A stretch of DNA of 21,938 nt from JBHJOF01 sp050330055. Its GTDB lineage: Bacteria > Pseudomonadota > Alphaproteobacteria > Kiloniellales > JAKSDN01. The stretch is taken from positions 1 to 21,938 of the forward strand of contig JBHJOF010000054.1 in NCBI GenBank assembly GCA_050330055.1. The letters run 5' to 3'. Below the pieces are notes generated by a model that did no database searches, was not told the origin of the DNA, and saw nothing but the letters and a program-made list of their open reading frames with translations. Made by a program: the position numbers and the translations under genes. Positions within the stretch are counted from its first letter, which is position 1; each line of letters begins with the position of its first letter. This document shows, piece by piece, positions 13,972-21,129 of the stretch.

Positions 13972-15390
13972 ATGGCCAGCGACAAACAGCTGCGTACCCT
14001 GTTCGACAAGATCTGGGACTCGCACTTGGTGCACCGCCAGGACGACGGCACCTGCCTGATCTACATCGACCGTCATCTGGTGCACGAGGTGACGAGTCCG
14101 CAGGCCTTCGAGGGGCTGCGCCTGGCCGGGCGCCGCGTGCGCAAACCGGAGGCGACGCTGGCGGTCGCCGACCACAACGTGCCGACCACCGACCGCTCCA
14201 AGGGCATCGCCGACGAGGAAAGCCGTATACAAGTCGAGACCCTGGCGAAGAACTGCGCCGAGTTCGGCGTCGAGATGTTCGCCATGGACGACGTGCGCAA
14301 GGGCATCGTGCACATCATCGGGCCGGAGCAGGGCTTCACCCAGCCGGGCATGACCATCGTCTGCGGCGATTCCCACACTGCGACGCACGGCGCCTTCGGC
14401 GCGCTCGCCTTCGGCATCGGCACCTCCGAGGTCGAGCACGTGCTGGCGACCCAGACCCTGCTGCAGCGCCCGGCCAAGAACATGCGCATCATGGTCGAGG
14501 GCGCGCGGCCCGCCGGCACCACGGCCAAGGACCTGATCCTCGCCATCATCGGCAAGATCGGCACCGCCGGCGGCACCGGCCACGTCATCGAGTACGCCGG
14601 CCCGGCGATCGCCGAGCTCTCCATGGAAGGCCGCATGACGGTCTGCAACATGTCGATCGAGGCCGGCGCCCGGGCCGGCCTGATCGCGCCGGACGAGACC
14701 ACCTTCGCCTATCTCAAGGGCCGGCCCATGGTGCCCAAGGCGGGGCTCTGGGAGCAGGCCGAGGCCTACTGGCGCACCCTGCCGTCGGATCCCGGCGCGC
14801 GCTACGACAGCGAGGTCAGGCTGCTGGCCGAGGAGATCGTGCCGCAGGTCACCTGGGGAACCAGCCCGCAGGACGTGCTGCCGGTGACCGGCGCCGTGCC
14901 CGATCCCACGACGGCGCCCGACGAGGCGCGGCGCCAGGCCATGGAGCGGGCGCTGGCCTACATGGGGCTGGCGGCCGGCACGCCGCTCAGCGCGGTCACG
15001 GTCGACAAGGTCTTCATCGGCTCCTGCACCAACGGCCGCATCGAGGACCTGCGCGAGGCCGCCGCCGTGGCCAAGGGCCGCAAGGTGGCCGAAGGCGTGC
15101 AGGCCATGATCGTGCCCGGTTCCGGCTTGGTGAAGCACCAGGCCGAGGAGGAGGGCCTCGACCGGGTCTTCCTCGAGGCCGGCTTCGAGTGGCGCGAGCC
15201 CGGCTGCTCCATGTGCCTGGCGATGAACGCCGACCGGCTGGAGCCGGGCGAGCGCTGCGCCTCGACCTCGAACCGCAACTTCGAGGGCCGCCAGGGGCGC
15301 GGCGGCCGCACCCACCTGATGAGCCCGGCCATGGCCGCGGCGGCGGCGGTTACCGGCCACATCACCGACGTGCGCGAGCTGCTCTCATAA
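13972..15390 (+). CDS. leuC: 3-isopropylmalate dehydratase large subunit
   Basis: LeuC, with LeuD, isomerises 2-isopropylmalate to 3-isopropylmalate, the second dedicated step of leucine synthesis. The 472-residue length is standard. The aconitase-type 4Fe-4S ligands are all present: C352 in GSCTNGR, and C412 and C415 in GCSMCLAMN. Other signatures are ADHNVPTTDR, CGDSHTATHGAFGALAFGIG and STSNRNFEGRQG. The ATG at 13972 has GGAGAG 5 bases upstream. It is separated from its partner leuD by an unrelated RDD-family gene. The cluster lacks leuA, which must lie elsewhere. Confidence 0.97.
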   Translation: MASDKQLRTLFDKIWDSHLVHRQDDGTCLIYIDRHLVHEVTSPQAFEGLRLAGRRVRKPEATLAVADHNVPTTDRSKGIADEESRIQVETLAKNCAEFGVEMFAMDDVRKGIVHIIGPEQGFTQPGMTIVCGDSHTATHGAFGALAFGIGTSEVEHVLATQTLLQRPAKNMRIMVEGARPAGTTAKDLILAIIGKIGTAGGTGHVIEYAGPAIAELSMEGRMTVCNMSIEAGARAGLIAPDETTFAYLKGRPMVPKAGLWEQAEAYWRTLPSDPGARYDSEVRLLAEEIVPQVTWGTSPQDVLPVTGAVPDPTTAPDEARRQAMERALAYMGLAAGTPLSAVTVDKVFIGSCTNGRIEDLREAAAVAKGRKVAEGVQAMIVPGSGLVKHQAEEEGLDRVFLEAGFEWREPGCSMCLAMNADRLEPGERCASTSNRNFEGRQGRGGRTHLMSPAMAAAAAVTGHITDVRELLS

Positions 15391-15608
15391 GCGCCATCTA
15401 TGATCCGCAAGACACGGCCTCGTAAGACGGCCGCAAAAGGGGTATAGTAGGCTCGCCTGCCAGGACAGTTGGCGGGCCGTCGGATCAACCTGTCGGGAAG
15501 AAGTCTGGCTTGTTCGCCCCGCTGCCCGATCTCAGCCTCTGATATCAGCCGATCCGCCAACCAGCGGTGCGGCTCATGGGGAGAGCCGCCGACCGCGGAG
15601 GATAGTTC

Positions 15609-16187
15609 ATGAACGCCTACGAACCTCCCCCGTCCGGTGCCGTCGCGGCGCCGCTCGACGAGACCTCCACCCGGAAGCTTTATGCCGGCTTCTGGCGCCG
15701 CACCGGCGCCGCGGCAATCGATGGCGTGATCCTGGCCCTGCCGCTGGCGCTGGGGGTCTATCTGCTGTCCCCGGCCCAGATCATGACTCAGGCCCAGACC
15801 CCGCCGCCGCCCGGTCCCGGCTACCTGGTCTTTCTGGCGATCTACCTGCTGGTCGTGATCGCCTACATGGCCGGGCTCGAGAGCAGCACGCGGCAGGCCA
15901 CGCTGGGCAAGCAGCTGCTGCGCATCAAGGTCACCGACCTGGAGCTGCGGCGCATCACCTTCTTTCGCGCGGTCCAGCGCGGCTGGTTCTACTGGTTGCC
16001 GCTGGCGCTTGTCTTGATCGACACCGCGGCACAGGTCATGGTCTTCGCGCTGGTCTCGCTGATCGTCGCGCTGGTCTCCTGTTTCGCGGTCGCCTTCACC
16101 GAGCGCCACCAGGCGCTGCACGACATCACCGCCGGCTGTCTGCTGATCAATGCTCCCGAAAGCAGGAGCACCAAAGGCGGGGCTTAG
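15609..16187 (+). CDS. RDD-family inner-membrane protein
   Basis: The 192-residue protein carries the RDD signature: YAGFWRRTGAAAIDGVIL (25-42, with R31 and D38), then the loop QATLGKQLLRIKVTD (96-110), then RHQALHDITAGCLL (166-179). Hydrophobic segments lie at about 38-54, 72-90 and 127-163, so it should span the membrane three or four times. The N-terminal 20 residues are polar and proline-rich. RDD proteins are mostly uncharacterised; some have been linked to ion transport. It sits between leuC (218-bp gap) and leuD (9-bp gap), so it is probably co-transcribed with leuD, though a link to leucine synthesis is not implied. A TATAGT hexamer at 15443-15448 lacks a good -35. Confidence 0.88.
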   Translation: MNAYEPPPSGAVAAPLDETSTRKLYAGFWRRTGAAAIDGVILALPLALGVYLLSPAQIMTQAQTPPPPGPGYLVFLAIYLLVVIAYMAGLESSTRQATLGKQLLRIKVTDLELRRITFFRAVQRGWFYWLPLALVLIDTAAQVMVFALVSLIVALVSCFAVAFTERHQALHDITAGCLLINAPESRSTKGGA

Positions 16188-16196
16188 AAGGACGAA

Positions 16197-16799
16197 ATGG
16201 ACAAGTTCACGACGCTCACCGGGGTTGCCGCCCCGCTGCCGATGGTCAATGTCGACACCGACATGATCATCCCCAAGCAGTTCCTGAAGACCATCAAGCG
16301 CACCGGGCTGGCCGCCGGCCTGTTTTACGAGCTGCGCGTCGACGAGCAGGGCCAGGCGAAGGACTTCGTGCTCGACAAGCCGGCCTACAGGGACGCCAAG
16401 ATCCTGGTGACGGGCGCCAACTTCGGCTGCGGCTCGAGCCGCGAGCACGCGCCCTGGGCGCTGCTCGACTTCGGCATCCGCTGCATCATCGCGCCGAGCT
16501 TCGCCGACATTTTCTACAACAACTGCTTCAAGAACGGCATCCTGCCGATCGCCTTGCCGCAGGAGCAGGTCGATCTCTTGATGGACGACGCCCTGCGCGG
16601 CGCCAACGCCGTCATCACGGTCGACCTGGAGAAGCAGGTCATCACCGGCCCGGATGGCGGCAGCATCGCCTTCGAGATCGATCCCTTCCGCAAGCACTGC
16701 CTGCTGAACGGCCTCGACGACATCGGCCTGACGCTGCAGCAGGCCGCAGCGATCGACCGCTTCGAGGACCGGCGCGCTCATAGCCAGCCCTGGTTGTAG
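16197..16799 (+). CDS. leuD: 3-isopropylmalate dehydratase small subunit
   Basis: LeuD is the swivel-domain partner of LeuC. The 200 residues start with KFTTLTGVAAPLPMVNVDTD, followed by IIPKQFLKTIKRTGL, GANFGCGSSREHAPWALLDF and FADIFYNNCFKNGILPI, all family hallmarks. SRE within GCGSSREH contributes to substrate binding. It starts 9 bp after the RDD gene, with AGAAGGACG as a ribosome binding site. leuB follows after 174 bp containing a strong hairpin and a possible promoter. Confidence 0.97.
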   Translation: MDKFTTLTGVAAPLPMVNVDTDMIIPKQFLKTIKRTGLAAGLFYELRVDEQGQAKDFVLDKPAYRDAKILVTGANFGCGSSREHAPWALLDFGIRCIIAPSFADIFYNNCFKNGILPIALPQEQVDLLMDDALRGANAVITVDLEKQVITGPDGGSIAFEIDPFRKHCLLNGLDDIGLTLQQAAAIDRFEDRRAHSQPWL

Positions 16800-16849
16800 C
16801 CCCCACCCCCCTCCCCCTGGGGAGAGACAGAATCCTGCTGAAAGACCGT

Positions 16850-16876
16850 CCCTGGTGCCACGGCGTGGCACCAGGG
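16850..16876. terminator. 12-bp perfect hairpin between leuD and leuB
   Basis: CCCTGGTGCCAC (16850-16861) and GTGGCACCAGGG (16865-16876) pair perfectly around a GGC loop. The stem is strong, but the next T-run (TTTT at 16891) is 14 bases further on, so intrinsic termination is uncertain. It may act as a terminator, an mRNA-stability stem or an attenuator between leuD and leuB. Confidence 0.45.
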
Positions 16877-16891
16877 CACCGGCAGCGGGCT

Positions 16892-16920
16892 TTTCATCCT
16901 CGTGGCTGGGCCGCTATATA
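16892..16920 (+). promoter_or_regulatory. Possible leuB promoter
   Basis: TTTCAT (16892-16897) and TATATA (16915-16920) are spaced by 17 bp, a reasonable sigma-70-like pair in otherwise GC-rich DNA. It lies just after the leuD-leuB hairpin and would give a leader of about 45 bases to the GTG at 16974. Only sequence resemblance supports it. Confidence 0.35.
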
Positions 16921-16973
16921 CCGGCGCGGATGCGCCACGCAGGCGCGGGTACGAGAAATGAGGGGAAGAGACC

Positions 16974-18083
16974 GTGGCGTCCAACAGGAAAGTCTTGATG
17001 CTGCCCGGCGACGGGATCGGGCCCGAGTGCATGGGCCAGGTGCAGCGCGTGATCGAGTGGTTCAACAAGAGCCGGCGGGCCTCCTTCGAGGTCGAGGAGG
17101 ACCTGGTCGGCGGCGCCGCGATCGACGCGCACGGCACGCCGCTGGCCGACGCCACCATGGCGAAGGCGCTGGTGGCCGACGCGGTGCTGCTGGGGGCGGT
17201 CGGCGGACCCAAGTGGGACGACCTGCCCTTCGCCCAGAAGCCCGAGCGCGGCCTCTTGCGCCTGCGCAAGGAGATGGACCTCTTCGCCAACCTGCGCCCG
17301 GCGCTCTGCTTCGACGCCCTGGTCGAGGCCTCGACCCTGAAGCCCGAGGTGGTGAGCGGCCTCGACATCCTGATCATTCGCGAGCTCACCGGCGGCGTCT
17401 ATTTCGGCGAGCCGCGCGGCATCATCCGCGAGGGCAACGAGCGCGTCGGCATCAACACGCAGCGCTACACCGAGTCCGAGATCGCCCGCGTCGCCCGCTC
17501 CGCCTTCGAGATGGCGCGCAAGCGCGGCAACAAGGTCTGCTCGGTCGAGAAGGCCAACGTGATGGAATCCGGCGTGCTGTGGCGCCAGGAGGTGACCCGC
17601 CTGCACGCGGCCGAGTACGGCGACGTCGTGCTCACTCACATGTACGCCGACAATTGCGCCATGCAGCTGGTGCGCAACCCGAAGCAGTTCGACGTGATCG
17701 TCACCGACAACCTGTTCGGCGACATGCTGTCGGACGAGGCCGGCATGCTGACCGGCTCGCTCGGCATGCTGCCCTCGGCTTCGCTGGGCGCGCCGGACGC
17801 AAGCGGCCGCAGGCGCGGCCTCTACGAGCCGGTGCACGGCTCGGCCCCGGACATCGCCGGCCAGGGCATCGCCAACCCGCTGGCCAGCGTGCTGAGCTTC
17901 TCGATGATGCTGCGCTACTCCTTCGACCTGCAGGACGAGGCCGCCCTGCTCGAAAAGGCGGTGGAACGCGTGCTCAGCGCCGGGCTGCGCACCGCCGACG
18001 TCATGCAGCCGGACAAGACCAGGGTCACCACCTCGGCGATGGGCGACGCGCTGCTCGATGCCCTCAAGCGCCTTGGCGGCTAG
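16974..18083 (+). CDS. leuB: 3-isopropylmalate dehydrogenase
   Basis: LeuB oxidises and decarboxylates 3-isopropylmalate with NAD+ to 2-oxoisocaproate. The 369-residue protein shows LMLPGDGIGPE at the N-terminus and GAVGGPKWDDLP in the first third. Substrate-binding arginines lie in LLRLRKEMDLFANLRPA, the metal-binding aspartates in VTDNLFGDMLSDEAGML, and the NAD-binding loop is YEPVHGSAPDIAGQGIANP. The start is GTG at 16974, preceded by AGGGGAAG; no in-frame ATG lies nearby. It closes the leu cluster. Confidence 0.97.
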   Translation: MASNRKVLMLPGDGIGPECMGQVQRVIEWFNKSRRASFEVEEDLVGGAAIDAHGTPLADATMAKALVADAVLLGAVGGPKWDDLPFAQKPERGLLRLRKEMDLFANLRPALCFDALVEASTLKPEVVSGLDILIIRELTGGVYFGEPRGIIREGNERVGINTQRYTESEIARVARSAFEMARKRGNKVCSVEKANVMESGVLWRQEVTRLHAAEYGDVVLTHMYADNCAMQLVRNPKQFDVIVTDNLFGDMLSDEAGMLTGSLGMLPSASLGAPDASGRRRGLYEPVHGSAPDIAGQGIANPLASVLSFSMMLRYSFDLQDEAALLEKAVERVLSAGLRTADVMQPDKTRVTTSAMGDALLDALKRLGG

Positions 18084-18157
18084 CCTTTGCATTCAGGAGC
18101 GATCACCCAGGCTCGCGGCATTTCCTGGGAAAAGCTCGGGATTGTCACAGCGGTGAA

Positions 18158-18186
18158 TTGACTGGGGGGCCAATACACGCTAGGGT
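18158..18186 (+). promoter_or_regulatory. Promoter of the 57-aa secreted peptide gene
   Basis: TTGACT (18158-18163) and TAGGGT (18181-18186) are separated by exactly 17 bp. The -35 is near consensus. It lies 35 bases upstream of the ATG at 18222, so the leader would be short. Together with the terminator at 18421 it suggests a one-gene transcript. Confidence 0.5.
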
Positions 18187-18221
18187 TCCGGTCAACGCCC
18201 TTCCGACGGGAGACGAGAACG

Positions 18222-18395
18222 ATGCGCAGGACTTTGGCAGTGGTCGTGACGACCTTCGCGCTTGGCGCGCTCGCCGTGCCGTCCTTTGCTGCAGCCGGTT
18301 GCATGGGCCACCAGAGTGCCAGCACCGTCGCATCGGCCGAGCAGACTAGCAAGCCGGTGCAGCAGTCCCAGGCTCCGACGGAGCAGGCCAAGTAA
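18222..18395 (+). CDS. Small secreted peptide (57 aa), unknown
   Basis: The frame starts at ATG 18222 with GGGAGACGAG upstream and ends at TAA 18393-18395. Residues 1-25 form a clear Sec signal peptide (MRRTLAVVVTTFALGALAV then PSFAAA). The mature part begins near AGCMGHQSAS and is short, polar and rich in Ser/Gln/Thr/Ala, with no fold expected. A single cysteine (C27) is present; the preceding residues AAAG do not form a good lipobox, so periplasmic release is more likely than lipidation. Similar short exported peptides with an AGC-GH start occur in alphaproteobacteria (from memory); their function is unknown. It has its own apparent promoter and terminator between leuB and asd. Confidence 0.65.
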   Translation: MRRTLAVVVTTFALGALAVPSFAAAGCMGHQSASTVASAEQTSKPVQQSQAPTEQAK

Positions 18396-18420
18396 CGCCA
18401 TTCAAGGCATAAGCAAAGCA

Positions 18421-18452
18421 GGGCCGTCCGTCACAGGGCGGCCTTCTTTTTT
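18421..18452 (+). terminator. Intrinsic terminator after the 57-aa gene
   Basis: GGCCGTCC (18422-18429) pairs with GGGCGGCC (18436-18443), with one G-T pair, around the loop GTCACA. It is followed directly by TTCTTTTTT (18444-18452). This is the clearest classical rho-independent terminator in the window. It ends the 57-residue peptide transcript before asd. Confidence 0.75.
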
Positions 18453-18521
18453 GGCCTCCCTCTGACCAGATAGGCCCTGATCCGAGAGGGTGTCGAGGCG
18501 GCGGGAGGCGCCCCGATCCCC

Positions 18522-18550
18522 TTGCAATCCGGATCGGCGCGGCGTAACAC
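18522..18550 (+). promoter_or_regulatory. Possible asd promoter
   Basis: TTGCAA (18522-18527) and TAACAC (18545-18550) are spaced by 17 bp, downstream of the terminator and about 80 bp before the asd start. Because the terminator should stop read-through, asd needs its own promoter, which makes this pair plausible. Confidence 0.35.
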
Positions 18551-18631
18551 CGCCGCTCGATTCCCCCGGCCGCGGCCCCCATCGACAGCGGGCTTCAGCC
18601 GGGCCACCAGAAGGACCAGAGGTAGACCGCC

Positions 18632-19648
18632 ATGGGCTACAGGATCGCAATTTCCGGCGCCACGGGCGCCGTCGGTCGGGAAATCCTGACGACGCTGGCC
18701 GAGCGCGCCTTTCCGGCCGACGAGGTGGTCGCGCTTGCGTCCGACCGCTCGGTCGGCAAGACGGTATCGTTCGGCGAGGACGAGGAGCTCAAGGTCCAGG
18801 ACCTGGCGCGCTTCGATTTCAAGGGCATCGACATCGTGCTGTCGTCGCCCGGCGCCAAGGTCTCGGCCGAGCATTCGCCGCGCGCCGCCCGGGCCGGCGC
18901 GGTGGTGATTGACAACACCTCGCAGTTCCGCATGGATCCGGACGTGCCCCTGGTGGTGCCGGAAGTCAATCCGGACGCCATCGCCGGCTACGGCAAGCGC
19001 AATATTATCGCCAATCCCAACTGCTCGACCATCCAGATGGTGCTGGCACTCAAGCCGCTGCACGAGCTTGCGCGCATCAAGCGGGTCGTGGTGGCGACCT
19101 ACCAGTCGACCTCGGGCGCCGGCAAGGACGCCATGGACGAGCTTTTCAACCAGCCCCGCGGCATCTACGTGAACGAGCCGCTGCGCCCGGAGCTCTTCAC
19201 CAAGCAGATCGCCTTCAACGTCATTCCCCACATCGACGTCTTCATGGACGACGGCTACACCAAGGAGGAATGGAAGATGGTGGTCGAGACCAAGAAGATA
19301 CTCGACCCGGCGATCAAGGTGGTGGCGACCTGCGTGCGCGTGCCGGTCTTCATCGGCCACGCCGAGGCGGTCAACGTCGAGTTCGAGAGCCCGATCAGCG
19401 AGGAGGAGGCGCGCGAGGCGCTGCGCCAGCAGCCCGGCGTCACCGTAATCGACCACCGGGTCGACGAGGGCTACGTGACGCCGGCCGAATGCGCCGGCGA
19501 GGACGCGGTCTTCGTCAGCCGCATCCGCAGCGACCCGACCGTCGAGCACGGGCTCATGCTCTGGGTGGTGGCCGACAACCTGCGCAAGGGTGCGGCCTTG
19601 AACGCGGTGCAGATTGCTGAGAAGCTAGGCAGCGATTACTTGCACTAG
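18632..19648 (+). CDS. asd: Aspartate-semialdehyde dehydrogenase
   Basis: Asd reduces aspartyl phosphate to aspartate semialdehyde, the branch point to lysine/diaminopimelate, threonine and methionine. The 338 residues begin with the NADP-binding glycine loop ISGATGAVGREIL. The catalytic cysteine is C131 in NPNCSTIQM, QSTSGAGKDAMDEL follows, and the catalytic histidine is probably that of FIGHAEAVNVEF. The length and the short insert pattern fit the Gram-positive/alphaproteobacterial type of Asd rather than the E. coli type. ATG 18632 follows AGAGGTAGACCGCC. Thematically it pairs with dapF in the same window. Confidence 0.97.
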   Translation: MGYRIAISGATGAVGREILTTLAERAFPADEVVALASDRSVGKTVSFGEDEELKVQDLARFDFKGIDIVLSSPGAKVSAEHSPRAARAGAVVIDNTSQFRMDPDVPLVVPEVNPDAIAGYGKRNIIANPNCSTIQMVLALKPLHELARIKRVVVATYQSTSGAGKDAMDELFNQPRGIYVNEPLRPELFTKQIAFNVIPHIDVFMDDGYTKEEWKMVVETKKILDPAIKVVATCVRVPVFIGHAEAVNVEFESPISEEEAREALRQQPGVTVIDHRVDEGYVTPAECAGEDAVFVSRIRSDPTVEHGLMLWVVADNLRKGAALNAVQIAEKLGSDYLH

Positions 19649-19660
19649 GGGGTAGTTTCC

Positions 19661-21070
19661 ATGGTGGCCGGTGCGCAGCAAGGGGCGGCCCGGCAGACCC
19701 AGCCACCCGCGACCTCGGTCGCGGCGCGCGAGTTCGCCCGCGGCATCGCCCTGCACCGCGAGGGCAAGCTGGAGGAGGCGTACCGCAGCTATGCCCGAGC
19801 CCTGGAGCTCGATCCCGGCCACGTCGACGCGCTGAACAACATGGGCGTGGTGCTGCGCGCCCAGGGCCGCATCGACGCCGCCCTGGCGGCCTATGAGCGC
19901 GGCCTGGCGCTGCGCCCCGACGATCCCGGCCTGCTGGCCAACCTGGGCTCGACCCTGCGGGCCATGGGGCAGCATCGCAAGGCGGTCGAGGTGCTGCACC
20001 GGGCAATCGCACTCGCCCCCAAGGCGCCGGGGGTGCACAACAATCTGGGCCTGGTGCTGCGCGACCTGGGCCACTACGAGGAGGCGCTGGCCTGTTTCGA
20101 GCGCTCGCTGGAAATCTGGCCCAACAACCTGGCGGTCAAGCTCGACCGCGCCCTCACGCTGCTGGCCAAGGGCGACTATCCGGAAGGCTTCCGGGCGCTC
20201 GAGGCACGCTTCGAGGGCGACAGCGGCGACACCCTGGTCTCCGGCCTGCCGATCTGGAACGGGGCCCATCTGCGCGGCCGCACCCTGCTGGTCCGGGCCG
20301 AGCAGGGCGTCGCCGAGGTGCTGCAGTTCTGCCGCTTCGTGCCGCTGCTGCAGGCCGCGGGCGGGCACCTGGTGCTGGAATGCCAGCCGGCGCTGCTGCC
20401 CCTGCTGCGCAGTCTGGAGGGCATCGACGAGATCGCCGCCTTCGACGAGCATGAGTCCGCCGTCGACGTGCAGCTGCCGCTGCTCTCGGTGCCGCGGGTG
20501 GTTCGCGTCCGGCCGCAGGACCTGCCGGCCAAGACGGCCTACCTGAAGGCGCCGGAGCGGGCCGGCTTCGTCCTCATGCATCCCGCCAAGTCGCGGCTCA
20601 GCCTGGGGCTGATCTGGGGCGCCCAGCCGGAGGACGGCAGCCGCCCGGCAGGGTCCCTGACCGGGCCGGGCCTGACGCCCTTCTTCCGGCTCATGCGGCG
20701 GCCGGACGTGGCGGTCTACGCCCTGCAGCGCGGCGAGAGTGCCCGGGAGGTAAAGCAGCTCGGTGCCTCCGGCCTGCTGCACGACCTCAGCAGCTTCCTC
20801 ACCGGCCTGGAAGACCTCGCCCGCCTGATGGAGCAAGTCGACCTCATCATCACCGCCGATTCCACTGCCGCCCACCTGGCCGGCGCCCTGGGCCGGCCGG
20901 TCTGGCTGATTCTGCCGCGCGACGCCGACTGGCGCTGGGCGCTGGCGCCGGACACGACGCCCTGGTATCCGACGATGCGCCTCTTCCGGCAGCCCCAATC
21001 CGGCGACTGGCCCACGATTTTCGAGGCCGTGGCCGAGGCGCTCGATCAGTTCGCGGAAGCGCCGAGATAA
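19661..21070 (+). CDS. TPR protein with glycosyltransferase-9-like C-terminal domain
   Basis: The 469-residue protein has about four tetratricopeptide repeats (residues 23-165; for example YRSYARALELDPGHVDALNN and EEALACFERSLEIWPNNLAV). The C-terminal part resembles family-9/heptosyltransferase-like domains: LIITADSTAAHLAGALGRPV, then LPRDADWRWALAPDTTPWYP and LFRQPQSGDW. No signal peptide or membrane segment is present. In the usual domain start EQGxGDxxxF, this protein has EQGVAEVLQF (214-223), so the conserved Gly-Asp is replaced by Ala-Glu. This may weaken catalysis. ATG 19661 follows an AGGGGG site overlapping the asd stop. A paralogue starts 59 bp downstream. A role in protein or surface-polysaccharide glycosylation is an inference only. 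Confidence 0.85.
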   Translation: MVAGAQQGAARQTQPPATSVAAREFARGIALHREGKLEEAYRSYARALELDPGHVDALNNMGVVLRAQGRIDAALAAYERGLALRPDDPGLLANLGSTLRAMGQHRKAVEVLHRAIALAPKAPGVHNNLGLVLRDLGHYEEALACFERSLEIWPNNLAVKLDRALTLLAKGDYPEGFRALEARFEGDSGDTLVSGLPIWNGAHLRGRTLLVRAEQGVAEVLQFCRFVPLLQAAGGHLVLECQPALLPLLRSLEGIDEIAAFDEHESAVDVQLPLLSVPRVVRVRPQDLPAKTAYLKAPERAGFVLMHPAKSRLSLGLIWGAQPEDGSRPAGSLTGPGLTPFFRLMRRPDVAVYALQRGESAREVKQLGASGLLHDLSSFLTGLEDLARLMEQVDLIITADSTAAHLAGALGRPVWLILPRDADWRWALAPDTTPWYPTMRLFRQPQSGDWPTIFEAVAEALDQFAEAPR

Positions 21071-21129
21071 CCACAAGCCAACGGCCGGTCCCGGACGGCG
21101 CAACAAGTCCCACGAGAGGACAGCTCGCC

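Noticed and set aside
18106..18129. CCCAGG/CCTGGG inverted repeat after leuB as a terminator
   Set aside because: Only 6 bp with a 12-base loop and no T-tract; it cannot be told from chance.
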